This document shows positions 24,666-33,527 of a stretch of DNA of 64,000 nt, one piece after another. A program made the position numbers and the translations under genes. The stretch's first letter is position 1, and every line of letters starts with the position of its first letter. The notes beneath the pieces were generated by a model. It was not told the DNA's origin. It worked only from the letters and a program-made list of their open reading frames with translations, and did not search any database. This DNA is from Streptomyces lacrimifluminis. GTDB lineage: Bacteria; Actinomycetota; Actinomycetes; Streptomycetales; Streptomycetaceae. The stretch lies in NCBI RefSeq assembly GCF_014646095.1, contig NZ_BMMU01000005.1, forward strand, positions 115,014-179,013, given 5' to 3'.

Positions 24666-25325
24666 TCACGCGTACACGCCAATATCCTTGATCACGGCGA
24701 AGCCGAGCCCGTACGCGCTCATCCCCCGCCCGTACGCACCCACGTGCACGCCCTCCTGGGTCGACCCGGCGAGGACCCAGCCGAACTCGGACTCCCGGTA
24801 GTGGAAGGGCGTAGGCACCCCGTCGACCGGGAGGGAGAGGGTGGACCAGTCATCGCCGCCGAGATCGTCCGCGAGGACCCACGCCGTTTCCGTCTGCTGG
24901 TCCAGCCAGTCGTCGCGCAGGGTGTGGTCCATCTGGCCGGGCCAGGTGAAGGACAGCAGCCCCACACCGGCCAGCCAGGCCGCCGACGAGACCGAGGTGG
25001 CCTCCAGCAGCCCCGTGCCGTCCGCACTGCGCCGTACGGGGTTCGCGGCCACGGTGACCACCACCGCGAACCGCTCCTTGTCCTCCCCCATGGCCTCGTG
25101 CCTTATGGAGGGTTCGTCGCCGTGCCCGATCGAACCGTGCTCGACGGCGCCGTCCGCCGCCGTACCCACCTGCATCAGCCAGCGCGGTCCCGTGAAGGCC
25201 TCGTCGAGGCCGTACCAAGGGAAGGGCGCCAGCAGATAGCCGTCGACCGTGCGCCGGGCGGAGGGGACCTGTTGTCCGCCCTCCGCGGCCGGCGCCTGCA
25301 CGCCCACCCGACTTGTCGTCTCCAT
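24666..25325 (-). CDS. hypothetical protein
   Basis: 219 residues, no signal peptide or membrane helix, Trp- and Gly-rich with several Asp-Trp pairs (LRDDWLDQQTETAWVLADDL). Conserved-looking codon use. ATG start (METTSRVG) with GAGGAGG upstream; an ATG-less extension to 25433 is open but lacks a signal. No family recognised. Possibly expressed as a single gene. Confidence 0.65.
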   Translation of the reverse strand: METTSRVGVQAPAAEGGQQVPSARRTVDGYLLAPFPWYGLDEAFTGPRWLMQVGTAADGAVEHGSIGHGDEPSIRHEAMGEDKERFAVVVTVAANPVRRSADGTGLLEATSVSSAAWLAGVGLLSFTWPGQMDHTLRDDWLDQQTETAWVLADDLGGDDWSTLSLPVDGVPTPFHYRESEFGWVLAGSTQEGVHVGAYGRGMSAYGLGFAVIKDIGVYA

Positions 25326-25544
25326 GTACCCGGACGCCTCCTCGTTCTCGTCGGCCCGGAGCGGCCCGCCCCCCTTCGGGCGGCGTCGTTCGCCCCTGTA
25401 CAGGCCCACATCAACTCGGCAGCATAGCCACACCGCTCCGAGCAGCAGGGAAAGCGCCCGGCGCGTGGGCCGCGCAGACGTCCGGATCGGGCCGTCAGAG
25501 GCCCGGTCGGAGTATGAGACGCGTCACGTGCGGGCCTACGACGG

Positions 25545-26000
25545 TCAGGTGGCGTCCGCGTCGAAGGGCGGGCGCTCGTCCGGCTCGGGCTTCTTCGTCA
25601 TGTCGACGGTGCCGGTGGAGGAACCCGACGAACCGGAGGAGGCCGAGCCCGAGGACGAGGAGGCCGACGTGTCCGACTCACGGCCGTGGACCGCGTCCGT
25701 GACCTCGGCCATCTCCTTCTTCAGGTCGAAGCCGTTACGGATCTCCTTGAGCCCCAGCTCGTCGTTGTCCAGGTGCTTGCGGATGAACGTCTTGGGGTTC
25801 AGGTCCTCGAACTCGAAGTCCTTGAACTCGGGGCCCAGCTCCGAGCGGATGTCCTCCTTCGCGCCCTCCGAGAACTCCCGGATCTTGCGGATGGTGCGCG
25901 TGACGTCCTGGATCATCTTCGGAAGCTTCTCCGGACCGAAGACGAGCACGGCGAGGAGCACGAGCGTCACCAGCTCGAGCGGTCCTATGTCATTGAACAC
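25545..26000 (-). CDS. tatB: twin-arginine translocase subunit TatB
   Basis: 151 residues. N-terminal membrane helix (IGPLELVTLVLLAVLVFGPEKLP) with the GPEKLP hinge typical of TatA/B, an amphipathic helix, then a long charged and Ser-rich tail. TatB forms the receptor complex for folded Tat substrates. I chose the GTG start because AAGGAG lies six bases upstream and the helix follows at once. It sits downstream of htrA in the conserved sigma/anti-sigma/htrA/tatB order. Confidence 0.9.
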   Translation of the reverse strand: MFNDIGPLELVTLVLLAVLVFGPEKLPKMIQDVTRTIRKIREFSEGAKEDIRSELGPEFKDFEFEDLNPKTFIRKHLDNDELGLKEIRNGFDLKKEMAEVTDAVHGRESDTSASSSSGSASSGSSGSSTGTVDMTKKPEPDERPPFDADAT

Positions 26001-26209
26001 CTGAAGCTCCTTGCGATGTCCTCGGCCCTCGGCCCTCGGTGGTCCGTGCGGTCTTCGCGGTCTTCCGTGGTCCGGGCCGGTTCCACGGTACCCGGCCATC
26101 CTGTCCCACCGGTACCGTCCTGGGGCCCAAGAGTGGGTGTACGCGACCGGTTTTCCGGGATGTTTGCCCAGTGGGAGCCTACGACGGCCCGCCCCCTGTG
26201 AGGTTTCCG

Positions 26210-27850
26210 TCAGTCGCCGCCGGAGGAGCCCAGGACGAGGGAGATCGTCCGTTGCCCGCCGCCGCGCAGCAGGGACAGCTCCAGCCGGTCGCCGGGGCGG
26301 TGGGCACGGATCCTGACGATCAGTTCCTCGCCGGAGTGGACGCGCCGCCCGTCGACCCCGGTGATGATGTCGCCGGCCTGGAGGCCCGCCCGGTCGCCGG
26401 GGCCGCCCTTGGTCACCGGTGACCCGCCGTCGTTGCCCTGCGTACCCACGCGGGCGCCGTCGCCGGTGTAGTCCATGTCGAGGGTGACACCGATGACGGG
26501 GTGGGTCGCCCGGCCGGTGTTGATCAGCTCCTCGGCGACGCGCTTGCCCTGGTTGATGGGGATGGCGAACCCGAGCCCGATCGAACCGGCCTGGGTGCCG
26601 TCCAGCCCCGAGCCGCTGTCGGCGGACCGGATCGCGGAGTTGATCCCGACGACCCTGGCCGCGGCGTCGAGCAGTGGTCCGCCGGAGTTGCCCGGGTTGA
26701 TGGACGCGTCGGTCTGGAGCGCGTCGACGTACGACACGTCGCTCCCGTCCCCGCTCTCGCCCCCGGCGGTGATGGGCCGTTCCTTGGCGCTGATGATGCC
26801 GGAGGTGACGGTGTTGGCGAGGTCGAAGGGGGCCCCGATGGCGACGACGGGATCGCCGACCGCCACGTTGTCGGAGTTCCCGAGGACCACGGGCCGGAGC
26901 CCGTCGACGCCGCTCACCCTGACGACGGCGAGGTCGTATCCGCCGTCCCGTCCGACGACCTCGGCCTGGGCGGTCTCGCCGCCGCTGAACGTCACCGTCA
27001 CCTTGCCGTCGGCACCGGCGGGCTCGACGACGTGGTTGTTGGTGAGGATGTGTCCCCGGCCGTCGAGCACGAACCCGGTACCGGTGCCCTCCGCGCCGCC
27101 GCCGCGCACATGCAGCGTCACCACGCTGGGCAGCGCCCGCGCGGCGATCCCGGCCACGCTGTCCGGAGCCCGCCCGACGGACTCGTCCTTCGCGGCCTGC
27201 GACAGCTGGACGCGGTCGCCGTCCCCGTCATGGCGCTCCAGATACGACCCGACGGCTCCACCTATGCCCCCGGAGAGCAGCGCGAGCACCAGGGCCCCGA
27301 CGACCAGCCGACGCCTGCGCGCGCCCGGCCTGCCGTCGGCGGGGACGGCTCCGGTCTGCTGGAGGGGGGAGGAAGCGACGGGCGCCCAGGGGTCGTAGCG
27401 GCGCCAGGGGTCGTCGGCGGGCGTCAGGGGCTCCGGTACGGCCGTCCCGTGCGCCGGGGTCACCGCGGGGTGCTGGACCGGCGGAGCGGACGCCCAGGGG
27501 CCGGGATGGCCGTACGGCGGGGTGCTGTGGGGATCGGGATCCTGAAGGGGCGGGGGGCCGGCCTCGGCGGAAGCCACGGGGTCGGGCACCGCCAGGGGCA
27601 GCGGCAGCTCGAAGTCCCCCTCGTCATGGGCATCCCCGTCGGCGCTGCCCTCGGCACCCCTGGGCGCCGCCCGGGGCCGCTCCAACTCGAAGTCGCCCCC
27701 GGTGCCGGTTACGGCGCCGGCTCCGGGCGAACTCACCGCGGGCACTCCCTCACCAGGAGCCGGAGCGGAGGCCGAAGCCTCCTGGCCGGGCGCCGATTCA
27801 CCGCTGGGCCGACTCCACCAGTTGGCCTTCGCGGGCTTCCCCTCGTCCAT
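26210..27850 (-). CDS. htrA: HtrA/DegP-type serine protease with PDZ domain
   Basis: 546 residues. A ~170-residue disordered cytosolic region leads to one membrane helix (LVVGALVLALLSGGIGG). The external trypsin-like domain has catalytic His in ILTNNHVV, Asp in GYDLAVVRV and Ser in PGNSGGPLL, followed by a C-terminal PDZ domain (GLQAGDIITGVDGRRV). It degrades or refolds misfolded envelope proteins. ATG start with GGGGAG upstream. Encoded after the anti-sigma gene (142-bp gap); in M. tuberculosis the matching operon is sigE-rseA-htrA-tatB. Confidence 0.93.
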   Translation of the reverse strand: MDEGKPAKANWWSRPSGESAPGQEASASAPAPGEGVPAVSSPGAGAVTGTGGDFELERPRAAPRGAEGSADGDAHDEGDFELPLPLAVPDPVASAEAGPPPLQDPDPHSTPPYGHPGPWASAPPVQHPAVTPAHGTAVPEPLTPADDPWRRYDPWAPVASSPLQQTGAVPADGRPGARRRRLVVGALVLALLSGGIGGAVGSYLERHDGDGDRVQLSQAAKDESVGRAPDSVAGIAARALPSVVTLHVRGGGAEGTGTGFVLDGRGHILTNNHVVEPAGADGKVTVTFSGGETAQAEVVGRDGGYDLAVVRVSGVDGLRPVVLGNSDNVAVGDPVVAIGAPFDLANTVTSGIISAKERPITAGGESGDGSDVSYVDALQTDASINPGNSGGPLLDAAARVVGINSAIRSADSGSGLDGTQAGSIGLGFAIPINQGKRVAEELINTGRATHPVIGVTLDMDYTGDGARVGTQGNDGGSPVTKGGPGDRAGLQAGDIITGVDGRRVHSGEELIVRIRAHRPGDRLELSLLRGGGQRTISLVLGSSGGD

Positions 27851-27992
27851 GCTCTCCCCACACCTGGTCCGCCTGACGGCTCGTCGGCGCTGACCGAGAG
27901 CCACCGACTGCGCGAACCACCGCTCCGCCGACCGCTGTTGCGCGGACCGCCGGTGCGGGGTCCGCACCTCGGATTCAACCAGGTTCGTGGGG

Positions 27993-28994
27993 TCAGCGGA
28001 CGGTGTCCGACGTGGACGCGGACGGCGACGGTGAGGGGGACGAGTCGCGCGCCGGTGCCACGAGCAGTCCCTGGACCGCCGCCTCGGGCGATGTCGACCA
28101 GGAGGTCAGGGCGACCTGCGGAACCGTGAGCGGGCGTATGAGCGGAGACAGCACCGCGGCGGCGGCCACGACCGGCGCCGTCAGCTGATGCATGGCCTCC
28201 CGCTCCCGGCCGCCGGAGGGCGGTGCGGGGATGCCCGGCAGCAGCGGCGCCGACGCCACCGGCGACGCCACCGGCGTCTGTCCGAACGTCCCCTGCCCCA
28301 GTCCCTGCGAGAACAGCGGGCCGACCGACCGGCGCCGCTGGCTGTCGGGAGCCACGGAAGTCCCACCGCCCTGCGGACGCATCGGGGTCACATTGCTGCC
28401 CCCGGAGGCGCCCCGGGCGTCCGTCGTGTCACCGGGAACGCCCGTCGACACCCCGCCCAGCGCGATCGCGGCCAGGGACACGGCTCCGGCGGCGGCGAAC
28501 GCGAACCGCAGGCTGCGTGAGGACGACCGGTCGGCATAGTGACGGCCGACTTCGTGAATGCGGAAGCCCCGGCCCGGAGCGGCCGGGAGCACGGAGGTGT
28601 GCGGCCGGGCGGGAACGTACCCGAACCCCTCCCCCTTCACCCCGAAGACTCCTGAGCCGACTCCTGGGCCCGTGGGAAAACCGGAGAACCCGTCGGTGAA
28701 TCCTCCCCCGCCCAGCGGGGAGCCGCCGGAGCCGGAATCACCTCCGCCAGGGAGGCCCTGGAGGCGGGCCAGGAAGCTTTCGGAGGGCGGTGGCGGGGCC
28801 ATCTCCGCGAAGACGTTCTTCAGACGGCGCTGTGCGTCGGCCTCGGCCTTGCACTTCGCGCAGGTGGCCAGGTGCGCCAGGACGCGTTCCCGCGTCTCAT
28901 GACCGAGTTCCCCGTCCACGAGGGCGGAGAGCCGGTCTCCCAGATGCTGCTCGGCGAGACGACGCTCGGCAGAGTACGGCCGTGATGCACTCAC
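27993..28994 (-). CDS. zinc-finger anti-sigma factor (RseA-like)
   Basis: 333 residues. The zf-HC2 module near the N-terminus ([15 protein letters not shown]) gives the HxxxCxxC zinc site used by ZAS-type anti-sigma factors to bind ECF sigma factors. A single membrane helix ([19 protein letters not shown]) lies near residue 155, and a long extracytoplasmic Pro/Ser-rich region follows. GTG start overlaps the sigma stop by 4 bp (GTGA). It probably holds the upstream-encoded sigma factor inactive until envelope or thiol stress. Confidence 0.88.
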   Translation of the reverse strand: MSASRPYSAERRLAEQHLGDRLSALVDGELGHETRERVLAHLATCAKCKAEADAQRRLKNVFAEMAPPPPSESFLARLQGLPGGGDSGSGGSPLGGGGFTDGFSGFPTGPGVGSGVFGVKGEGFGYVPARPHTSVLPAAPGRGFRIHEVGRHYADRSSSRSLRFAFAAAGAVSLAAIALGGVSTGVPGDTTDARGASGGSNVTPMRPQGGGTSVAPDSQRRRSVGPLFSQGLGQGTFGQTPVASPVASAPLLPGIPAPPSGGREREAMHQLTAPVVAAAAVLSPLIRPLTVPQVALTSWSTSPEAAVQGLLVAPARDSSPSPSPSASTSDTVR

Positions 28995-29764
28995 GCGGTC
29001 GCGCCCCCTCCTCCCAGCGCGGCCACCCGTGGCACCGCGAAGCGGCGCTCGGCACGGGCCTCCGGAGAGCGGTGCGCGAGGGCCTTGCGGAGCTGGGAGC
29101 GGCCTCGGTGGATACGGGAGCGGACGGTGCCGAGCTTCACGCCGAGAGTCGCGGCGATCTCCTCGTACGACAGTCCCTCGATGTCGCACAGGACGACGGC
29201 GGCGCGGAACTCCGGTGCCAGCGTGTCCAGCGCCTGCTGGACGTCCACGTCGAAGTGCGCGTCGTTGAAGACCTGCTGCGGGGACGGCTCGCGGCTGGGC
29301 AGGCGCTCGGCGGCGTCGTCGCCGAGGGCGTCGAAGCGGATGCGCTGCTTGCGGCGGACCATGTCCAGGAAGAGGTTGGTGGTGATGCGGTGCAGCCAGC
29401 CCTCGAAGGTGCCGGGCGTGTACGTCGACAGCGAGCGGAAGACGCGGACGAAGACCTCCTGCGTGAGGTCCTCGGCGTCGTGCTGGTTGCCCGTCAGGCG
29501 GTATGCCAGGCGGTAGACGCGGCCGCTGTGCGTGCTGACGATCTCCTCCCACGAGGGCGGAGTCCACGCCTGCCCGTCCGCGTCGGTGGAGAAGGTCGCG
29601 GTCTGGGCTCGGTCAGCGGCGTGACTGGGGTCAGCAGCAGTGTTGTTCACGGATCTCGGCCTACCCGCTGATCCGAGAAGGCGCCGCAGCGCTCCTCCCC
29701 GATCCACAGGCGCAGCCGCACCTCCCCTGTCGGCTCTGGTGGTGTCCAGTGGAGCCCCTACCAT
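28991..29764 (-). CDS. ECF RNA polymerase sigma factor (SigE-like group)
   Basis: 257 residues. Region 2 contains [25 protein letters not shown] and region 4 contains [31 protein letters not shown]. It directs transcription of envelope-stress genes. The ATG (MVGAPLDT) is preceded by GCGAGGTGGC; the frame stays open 79 codons further upstream but has no start signal. Directly coupled to the anti-sigma gene. Counterpart by synteny is M. tuberculosis sigE, not the S. coelicolor gene named sigE. Confidence 0.9.
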   Translation of the reverse strand: MVGAPLDTTRADRGGAAAPVDRGGALRRLLGSAGRPRSVNNTAADPSHAADRAQTATFSTDADGQAWTPPSWEEIVSTHSGRVYRLAYRLTGNQHDAEDLTQEVFVRVFRSLSTYTPGTFEGWLHRITTNLFLDMVRRKQRIRFDALGDDAAERLPSREPSPQQVFNDAHFDVDVQQALDTLAPEFRAAVVLCDIEGLSYEEIAATLGVKLGTVRSRIHRGRSQLRKALAHRSPEARAERRFAVPRVAALGGGGATA

Positions 29765-30045
29765 AGCCACCTCGCCCGTTAGCTCCGGATAAGCGGTTTT
29801 CCTCGAAATTGATGGGCGCCGACCCGGCTCCCGGGGCCGCTCCAGCACCTGCACCTGCACCGGGTTCTCGGTGTTGTTCGTGTGGTCCGTGTGCCGGCCC
29901 GTCCGCTGATCCACTGATCCCCCATGTAGTCGCCCCGTCTGCACCACCTCGTCCCGCACCCCTCTAAACGACTGGTCCCATCTGCGGGTTCCCGGGCGCA
30001 ACGGATACAGTCACGCCCAGGCAACCGCGGGGACAGGAGAGGGTC

Positions 30046-30678
30046 ATTACCGGCAACCGGCAGACGAGCTGGGCGTTCGCCGACGCCTTTGTCGCCGAGG
30101 ACGAAGCACTGCGCTGGGCCCGTGACCGGGCCCGCGAGGCAGGGCTGCGCTCGGTGGCGCCCAGCACGGGCGCCGCGCTACGGCTGCTTGCCGCCTCGGT
30201 GGACGCGAAGGCGGTCGCGGAGATCGGGACCGGGACGGGCGTCTCGGGGATGTACCTCCTGCACGGCATGCGCCCGGACGGGGTCCTGACGACGGTCGAC
30301 CCCGAGCCGGACCACCAGCAGTTCGCCCGCCAGGCCTTCCGCGCGTGCGGCTTCGCCAGCAACCGCGCCCGCTTCATCCCCGGCCGCGCCCTGGACGTGC
30401 TGCCCCGGCTCGCGGACGCGGGCTACGACCTCGTCTTCTGCGACGGCGACCGGCTGGAGAGCCTGGACTATCTAGCTGAATCGTTGCGTCTGCTCCGTAC
30501 GGGTGGCCTGGTGGTTTTCGAGGGCGTGTTCGCCAACGGCAGGACGGTCGATGCGGGGCCTCAGCCCACCGAGGTCATACGGCTGCGGGAGCTGCTGCGC
30601 GCGGTGCGCGAGAGCCAGGAACTGGTGCCGTCCCTGCTGCCCGTGGGCGACGGCCTGCTGTGCGCGGTCAAGCGCTGA
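30046..30678 (+). CDS. SAM-dependent O-methyltransferase, ATT start inferred
   Basis: 210 residues, O-methyltransferase family 3: SAM site VAEIGTGTGVSGMYLLHGM, VDPEPDHQQFARQAF and LVFCDGDRLESLDYLAESL. The frame from the upstream TAA (29965) contains no ATG, GTG or TTG until GTG 30154, which would cut off the conserved N-terminus (TSWAFADAFVAEDEALRWAR). An AGGAGAGG lies just before ATT at 30046, so ATT is the likely start. Divergent from the sigma gene, as Rv1220c is from sigE in M. tuberculosis. Substrate unknown. Confidence 0.88.
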   Translation: MTGNRQTSWAFADAFVAEDEALRWARDRAREAGLRSVAPSTGAALRLLAASVDAKAVAEIGTGTGVSGMYLLHGMRPDGVLTTVDPEPDHQQFARQAFRACGFASNRARFIPGRALDVLPRLADAGYDLVFCDGDRLESLDYLAESLRLLRTGGLVVFEGVFANGRTVDAGPQPTEVIRLRELLRAVRESQELVPSLLPVGDGLLCAVKR

Positions 30679-30741
30679 GCCCTTGCGACCGCGGGCTACG
30701 GCGTGCGGGCCAAGGCCTGCGGCGTACGAACGGCAAAACAG

Positions 30742-30774
30742 TGCCCCGGCACCGCATGTTCACGGTGCCGGGGC
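30742..30774. terminator. bidirectional hairpin terminator
   Basis: TGCCCCGGCACCG / CGGTGCCGGGGCA with an 8-base loop, between the convergent methyltransferase and DUF3117 genes. Confidence 0.88.
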
Positions 30775-30803
30775 AGCTGAAAGGGTATGGACGCGTCCGC
30801 GCG

Positions 30804-30971
30804 TCAGCCGACGACCTTCTTGAGGGCATCGCCCAGCGCGTCGGCCTCGTCAGGGGTCAGCTCGACGACGAGTCGACCGCCGCCTTCGAGCGGAACTCGC
30901 ATGACAATGCCCCGCCCCTCCTTTGTCACCTCGAGCGGGCCATCGCCCGTCCGCGGCTTCATGGCCGCCAT
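30804..30971 (-). CDS. DUF3117 family protein
   Basis: 55 residues, MAAMKPRTGDGPLEVTKEGR to the end ALGDALKKVVG: the canonical length and sequence pattern of DUF3117, very highly conserved in actinobacteria (M. tuberculosis Rv1211). GGAAGGGG lies 8 bases before the ATG. Cytosolic, role unknown. Too short for most gene-length cut-offs. Confidence 0.92.
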   Translation of the reverse strand: MAAMKPRTGDGPLEVTKEGRGIVMRVPLEGGGRLVVELTPDEADALGDALKKVVG

Positions 30972-31083
30972 GCTCGTTCCCCTTCCTGAAACCAGCTCAT
31001 CGTCGCCGACGGCCCCTTAGGAGGGCACGCGCTTCCCCTCATGAGAGGCACGTCACCGGCATCGAACACATTGCTTCCCAGCC

Positions 31084-31114
31084 ATTATCCCGCATCTCAG
31101 GACCCTATGACCAA
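31084..31114 (-). promoter_or_regulatory. putative promoter of the DUF3117 gene
   Basis: On the minus strand TTGGTC, a 19-bp spacer and GATAAT. The -10 matches the HrdB consensus well; the spacer is slightly long. It would give a leader of about 105 bases. Confidence 0.4.
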
Positions 31115-31352
31115 CATCAGTCGGCATCGCTTGGGCAACGCGCGCGATCAAAACCACCCAATTCGGCGATGTGACTGCGATACTTCGCCGCCGCGCGCAC
31201 TTCCGGCCGACCGCGACCGGACCGGAATTCTTTGACGCAGGTCACATGACCGGCCCTCTCCTCCGCGCGTGATCTCCGCCATGCTGTCATGGGACGACTA
31301 CGCACTGATCAGTACGCAGGACGACGCAGCCGCGACACCGGAGGGGACCCCC

Positions 31353-32156
31353 ATGGCCGACACCGTGCTCTACGAGGTGCACGACGGGCTGGCGACGATC
31401 ACGCTGAACCGCCCCGAGGCGATGAACGCGCTGAGCATCGCGGCCAAGGTCGCACTCCGCGAGGCGGTCCAGGAGGCGGCCACGGACGACGCCGTACGGG
31501 CGGTTCTGCTGACCGCCGCCGGGGACCGGGCGTTCTGCGTGGGCCAGGACCTCAAGGAGCACATCGGGCTCCTGGTCGCCGACCGCGAGGCCGGCACGGG
31601 CCAGACCATGACGACGGTCCGCGAGCACTACAACCCCGTCGTGCGGGCGCTGACGGGCATGCCCAAGCCGGTCGTGGCGGGCGTGAACGGCGTCGCGGCC
31701 GGGGCCGGCTTCGGCTTCGCGCTCGCCGCCGACTACCGGGTCGTCGCGGACACGGCCACCTTCAACACGTCGTTCGCGGGCGTGGCCCTGACCGCCGACT
31801 CGGGCGTCTCCTGGACGCTCCCGCGCGTGGTGGGCCCCGGCCGCGCGGCCGACCTGCTCCTGTTCCCGCGCAGCGTCAAGGCGCAGGAGGCGTACGAGCT
31901 GGGCATCGCGAACCGGGTCGTCCCGGCGGCGGAGCTGCGGGCCGAGGCCGAGAAGACGGCACGCGCCCTGGCCGACGGCCCGACGGTGGCGTACGCGGCC
32001 CTCAAGGAGGCCATGGCGTACGGGTTCACGCACTCCCTGGCCGAGACCCTGGAGAAGGAGGACGAACTCCAGGCACGCGCGGGCGCGTCGGAGGACCACG
32101 CGATCGCGGTGCAGGCGTTCGTCAACAAGGAGAAGCCGAAGTACCTGGGCCGCTAG
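31353..32156 (+). CDS. enoyl-CoA hydratase/isomerase family protein
   Basis: 267 residues, crotonase fold: GDRAFCVGQDLKEH and VNGVAAGAGFGFALAADYRV form the oxyanion hole and CoA site. A glycine-rich, PaaG-like variant in which the usual second catalytic Glu is not evident (FAGVALTADSGVSWTLPR). It may act in fatty-acid or phenylacetate breakdown. ATG with GGAGGGG upstream; an in-frame ATG at 31269 would add 28 unlike residues. The stop codon is the last base of host DNA before the MITE-like repeat. Confidence 0.85.
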   Translation: MADTVLYEVHDGLATITLNRPEAMNALSIAAKVALREAVQEAATDDAVRAVLLTAAGDRAFCVGQDLKEHIGLLVADREAGTGQTMTTVREHYNPVVRALTGMPKPVVAGVNGVAAGAGFGFALAADYRVVADTATFNTSFAGVALTADSGVSWTLPRVVGPGRAADLLLFPRSVKAQEAYELGIANRVVPAAELRAEAEKTARALADGPTVAYAALKEAMAYGFTHSLAETLEKEDELQARAGASEDHAIAVQAFVNKEKPKYLGR

Positions 32157-32390
32157 GGCCTGTCGTTTGGATCACGCCTGGGCCGCGGGGTGTGTGGGCA
32201 CTCCCCCGGAGGAGGGCCCCAGCCGCGTTTGTCGTCGGTTGCGACTCCCCCACTCCCGACTCCGCTCGACCGGGGGGACCCCCAACGCGTCGACGCCCTC
32301 CTCCGCCTTACAGCTGCACGCACCACACCCCGCCCACCGGCAGACAACGGCACCGCAACCCGAAGTCAGCGTGATCCAACGACAGGCCCT
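32155..32390. mobile_element. 236-bp MITE-like element with ~22-bp terminal inverted repeats
   Basis: Left end AGGGCCTGTCGTTTGGATCACGC, right end the reverse complement of AGGGCCTGTCGTTGGATCACGC: 22 matching bases with one inserted T. The interior has no open frame for a transposase and several GC-rich palindromes (for example CCGGGGGGACCCCC). It begins exactly at the stop codon of the enoyl-CoA hydratase gene. No clear target duplication. It looks like a non-autonomous transposable element moved by a transposase elsewhere. Confidence 0.75.
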
Positions 32391-32423
32391 CGTCCGGGGC
32401 GGGAGCGCCGGTGGAAGCGTCCC

Positions 32424-33014
32424 CTACGGGGCGCTTCTCGCGACGCACGTCTCCAGGTGGTCGTCCACCAGTCCACAGGCCTGCATCAGCGCGTACGCGG
32501 TCGTGGGGCCCACGAAACGCAGCCCGCGCTTCTTCAGGGCCTTGGACAGGGCGGTCGACTCGTCGGTGACCGGGGGGACGTCGGCCAGGGTCCGCGGGAC
32601 CGGCCGGGAGGCCGCGTCCGGGGCGTGGGACCAGATCAGCTCGTCCAGCTCCCCCGGGGCCCACGCGGCCAGCACGCGCGCGTTGGCGAGGGTCGCGTCG
32701 ATCTTCGCGCGGTTGCGGATGATGCCGGCGTCGGCGAGGAGCCGTTCGCGGTCGGCGTCCGTGAAGACCGCGACGGACGAGATCTTGAAGTCGGCGAAGG
32801 CGGTACGGAAGCCCGCCCGGCGGCGCAGGATGGTGATCCAGGAGAGGCCGGACTGGAAGGCCTCCAGGGAGAGCCTCTCGAAGAGGGCGTCGTCGCCGTG
32901 TACCGGGCGGCCCCACTCCTCGTCGTGGTACGCCACGTAGTCCGGCGTGGACAGCGCCCAGGGGCAGCGCAGGGCACCGTCGGGGCCGGCCAGGGCCACG
33001 CCGGTGTCGCTCAC
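32424..33014 (-). CDS. tag: DNA-3-methyladenine glycosylase I
   Basis: 196 residues, the family length. Conserved CPWALSTPDYVAYHDEEWGRP, LSLEAFQSGLSWITILRRR and the C-terminal FVGPTTAYALMQACGLVDDH, which includes the helix-hairpin-helix repair region and residues for base binding. Removes alkylated 3-methyladenine from DNA. GTG start overlaps the stop of the DivIVA-domain gene (GTGA). Counterpart: M. tuberculosis tagA (Rv1210). Confidence 0.93.
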   Translation of the reverse strand: MSDTGVALAGPDGALRCPWALSTPDYVAYHDEEWGRPVHGDDALFERLSLEAFQSGLSWITILRRRAGFRTAFADFKISSVAVFTDADRERLLADAGIIRNRAKIDATLANARVLAAWAPGELDELIWSHAPDAASRPVPRTLADVPPVTDESTALSKALKKRGLRFVGPTTAYALMQACGLVDDHLETCVARSAP

Positions 33015-33361
33015 TGCTCGGTCCCCTCGGCCGGCTTGTCCATGGTGATCCGCGGCACGGCCCGGGCGCCGGCCAGCGCGGACTCCAGGTCGGCGATACG
33101 GGCGTCCCGCTCGGCGAGTTCGGCACCGAGGCGGGTGAGCGCGTCGTCGACGTCCGACATGCGGTAGCCGCGGGCCGCGACAGGGAAGCGGAGGGACTCG
33201 ACGTCGTCGCGGCCGACCGGGCGGTCGGGCGGCAGCAGGTCCTGGAGCCGCTCGGGCGCGACCTCCGGCAGAACGGCACTCTCGCCGCCGCCCACCACGG
33301 CCAGCGTCACCGCGGTGACCACGACGGCGAGCGCGACGACCAGGAACAAGAACATCAACAT
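33011..33361 (-). CDS. DivIVA-domain membrane protein
   Basis: 116 residues. N-terminal membrane helix (MLMFLFLVVALAVVVTAVTLAVV), then a DivIVA-type coiled region with the motif VAARGYRMSDVDDALTRLGAEL. Probably associates with curved membrane or the cell pole. First of two ATGs chosen (GGGGA upstream). Overlaps tag by 4 bp, so co-translated. Divergent from the dihydropteroate synthase-like gene. Confidence 0.85.
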   Translation of the reverse strand: MLMFLFLVVALAVVVTAVTLAVVGGGESAVLPEVAPERLQDLLPPDRPVGRDDVESLRFPVAARGYRMSDVDDALTRLGAELAERDARIADLESALAGARAVPRITMDKPAEGTEQ

Positions 33362-33527
33362 CGCTGGGTCCCCACGGGATTCGGACGGATCGGGTTGATC
33401 GGAAGTGCCTGTGCCGAATGCGGCAGGGTCCGATCGTGCCATGCGAGTCTGGCAGTTATGGTCGCAGGCGGCCGAACACAGGGCTGATTTGCCGGCCGGG
33501 CACAGGAACTACTGGGAGACGCACACG

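Noticed and set aside
29778-30001. N-terminal extension of the sigma factor to 30001
   Set aside because: The stretch is Arg/Thr/Pro-rich without family similarity, and the ATG at 29764 has a good ribosome binding site.
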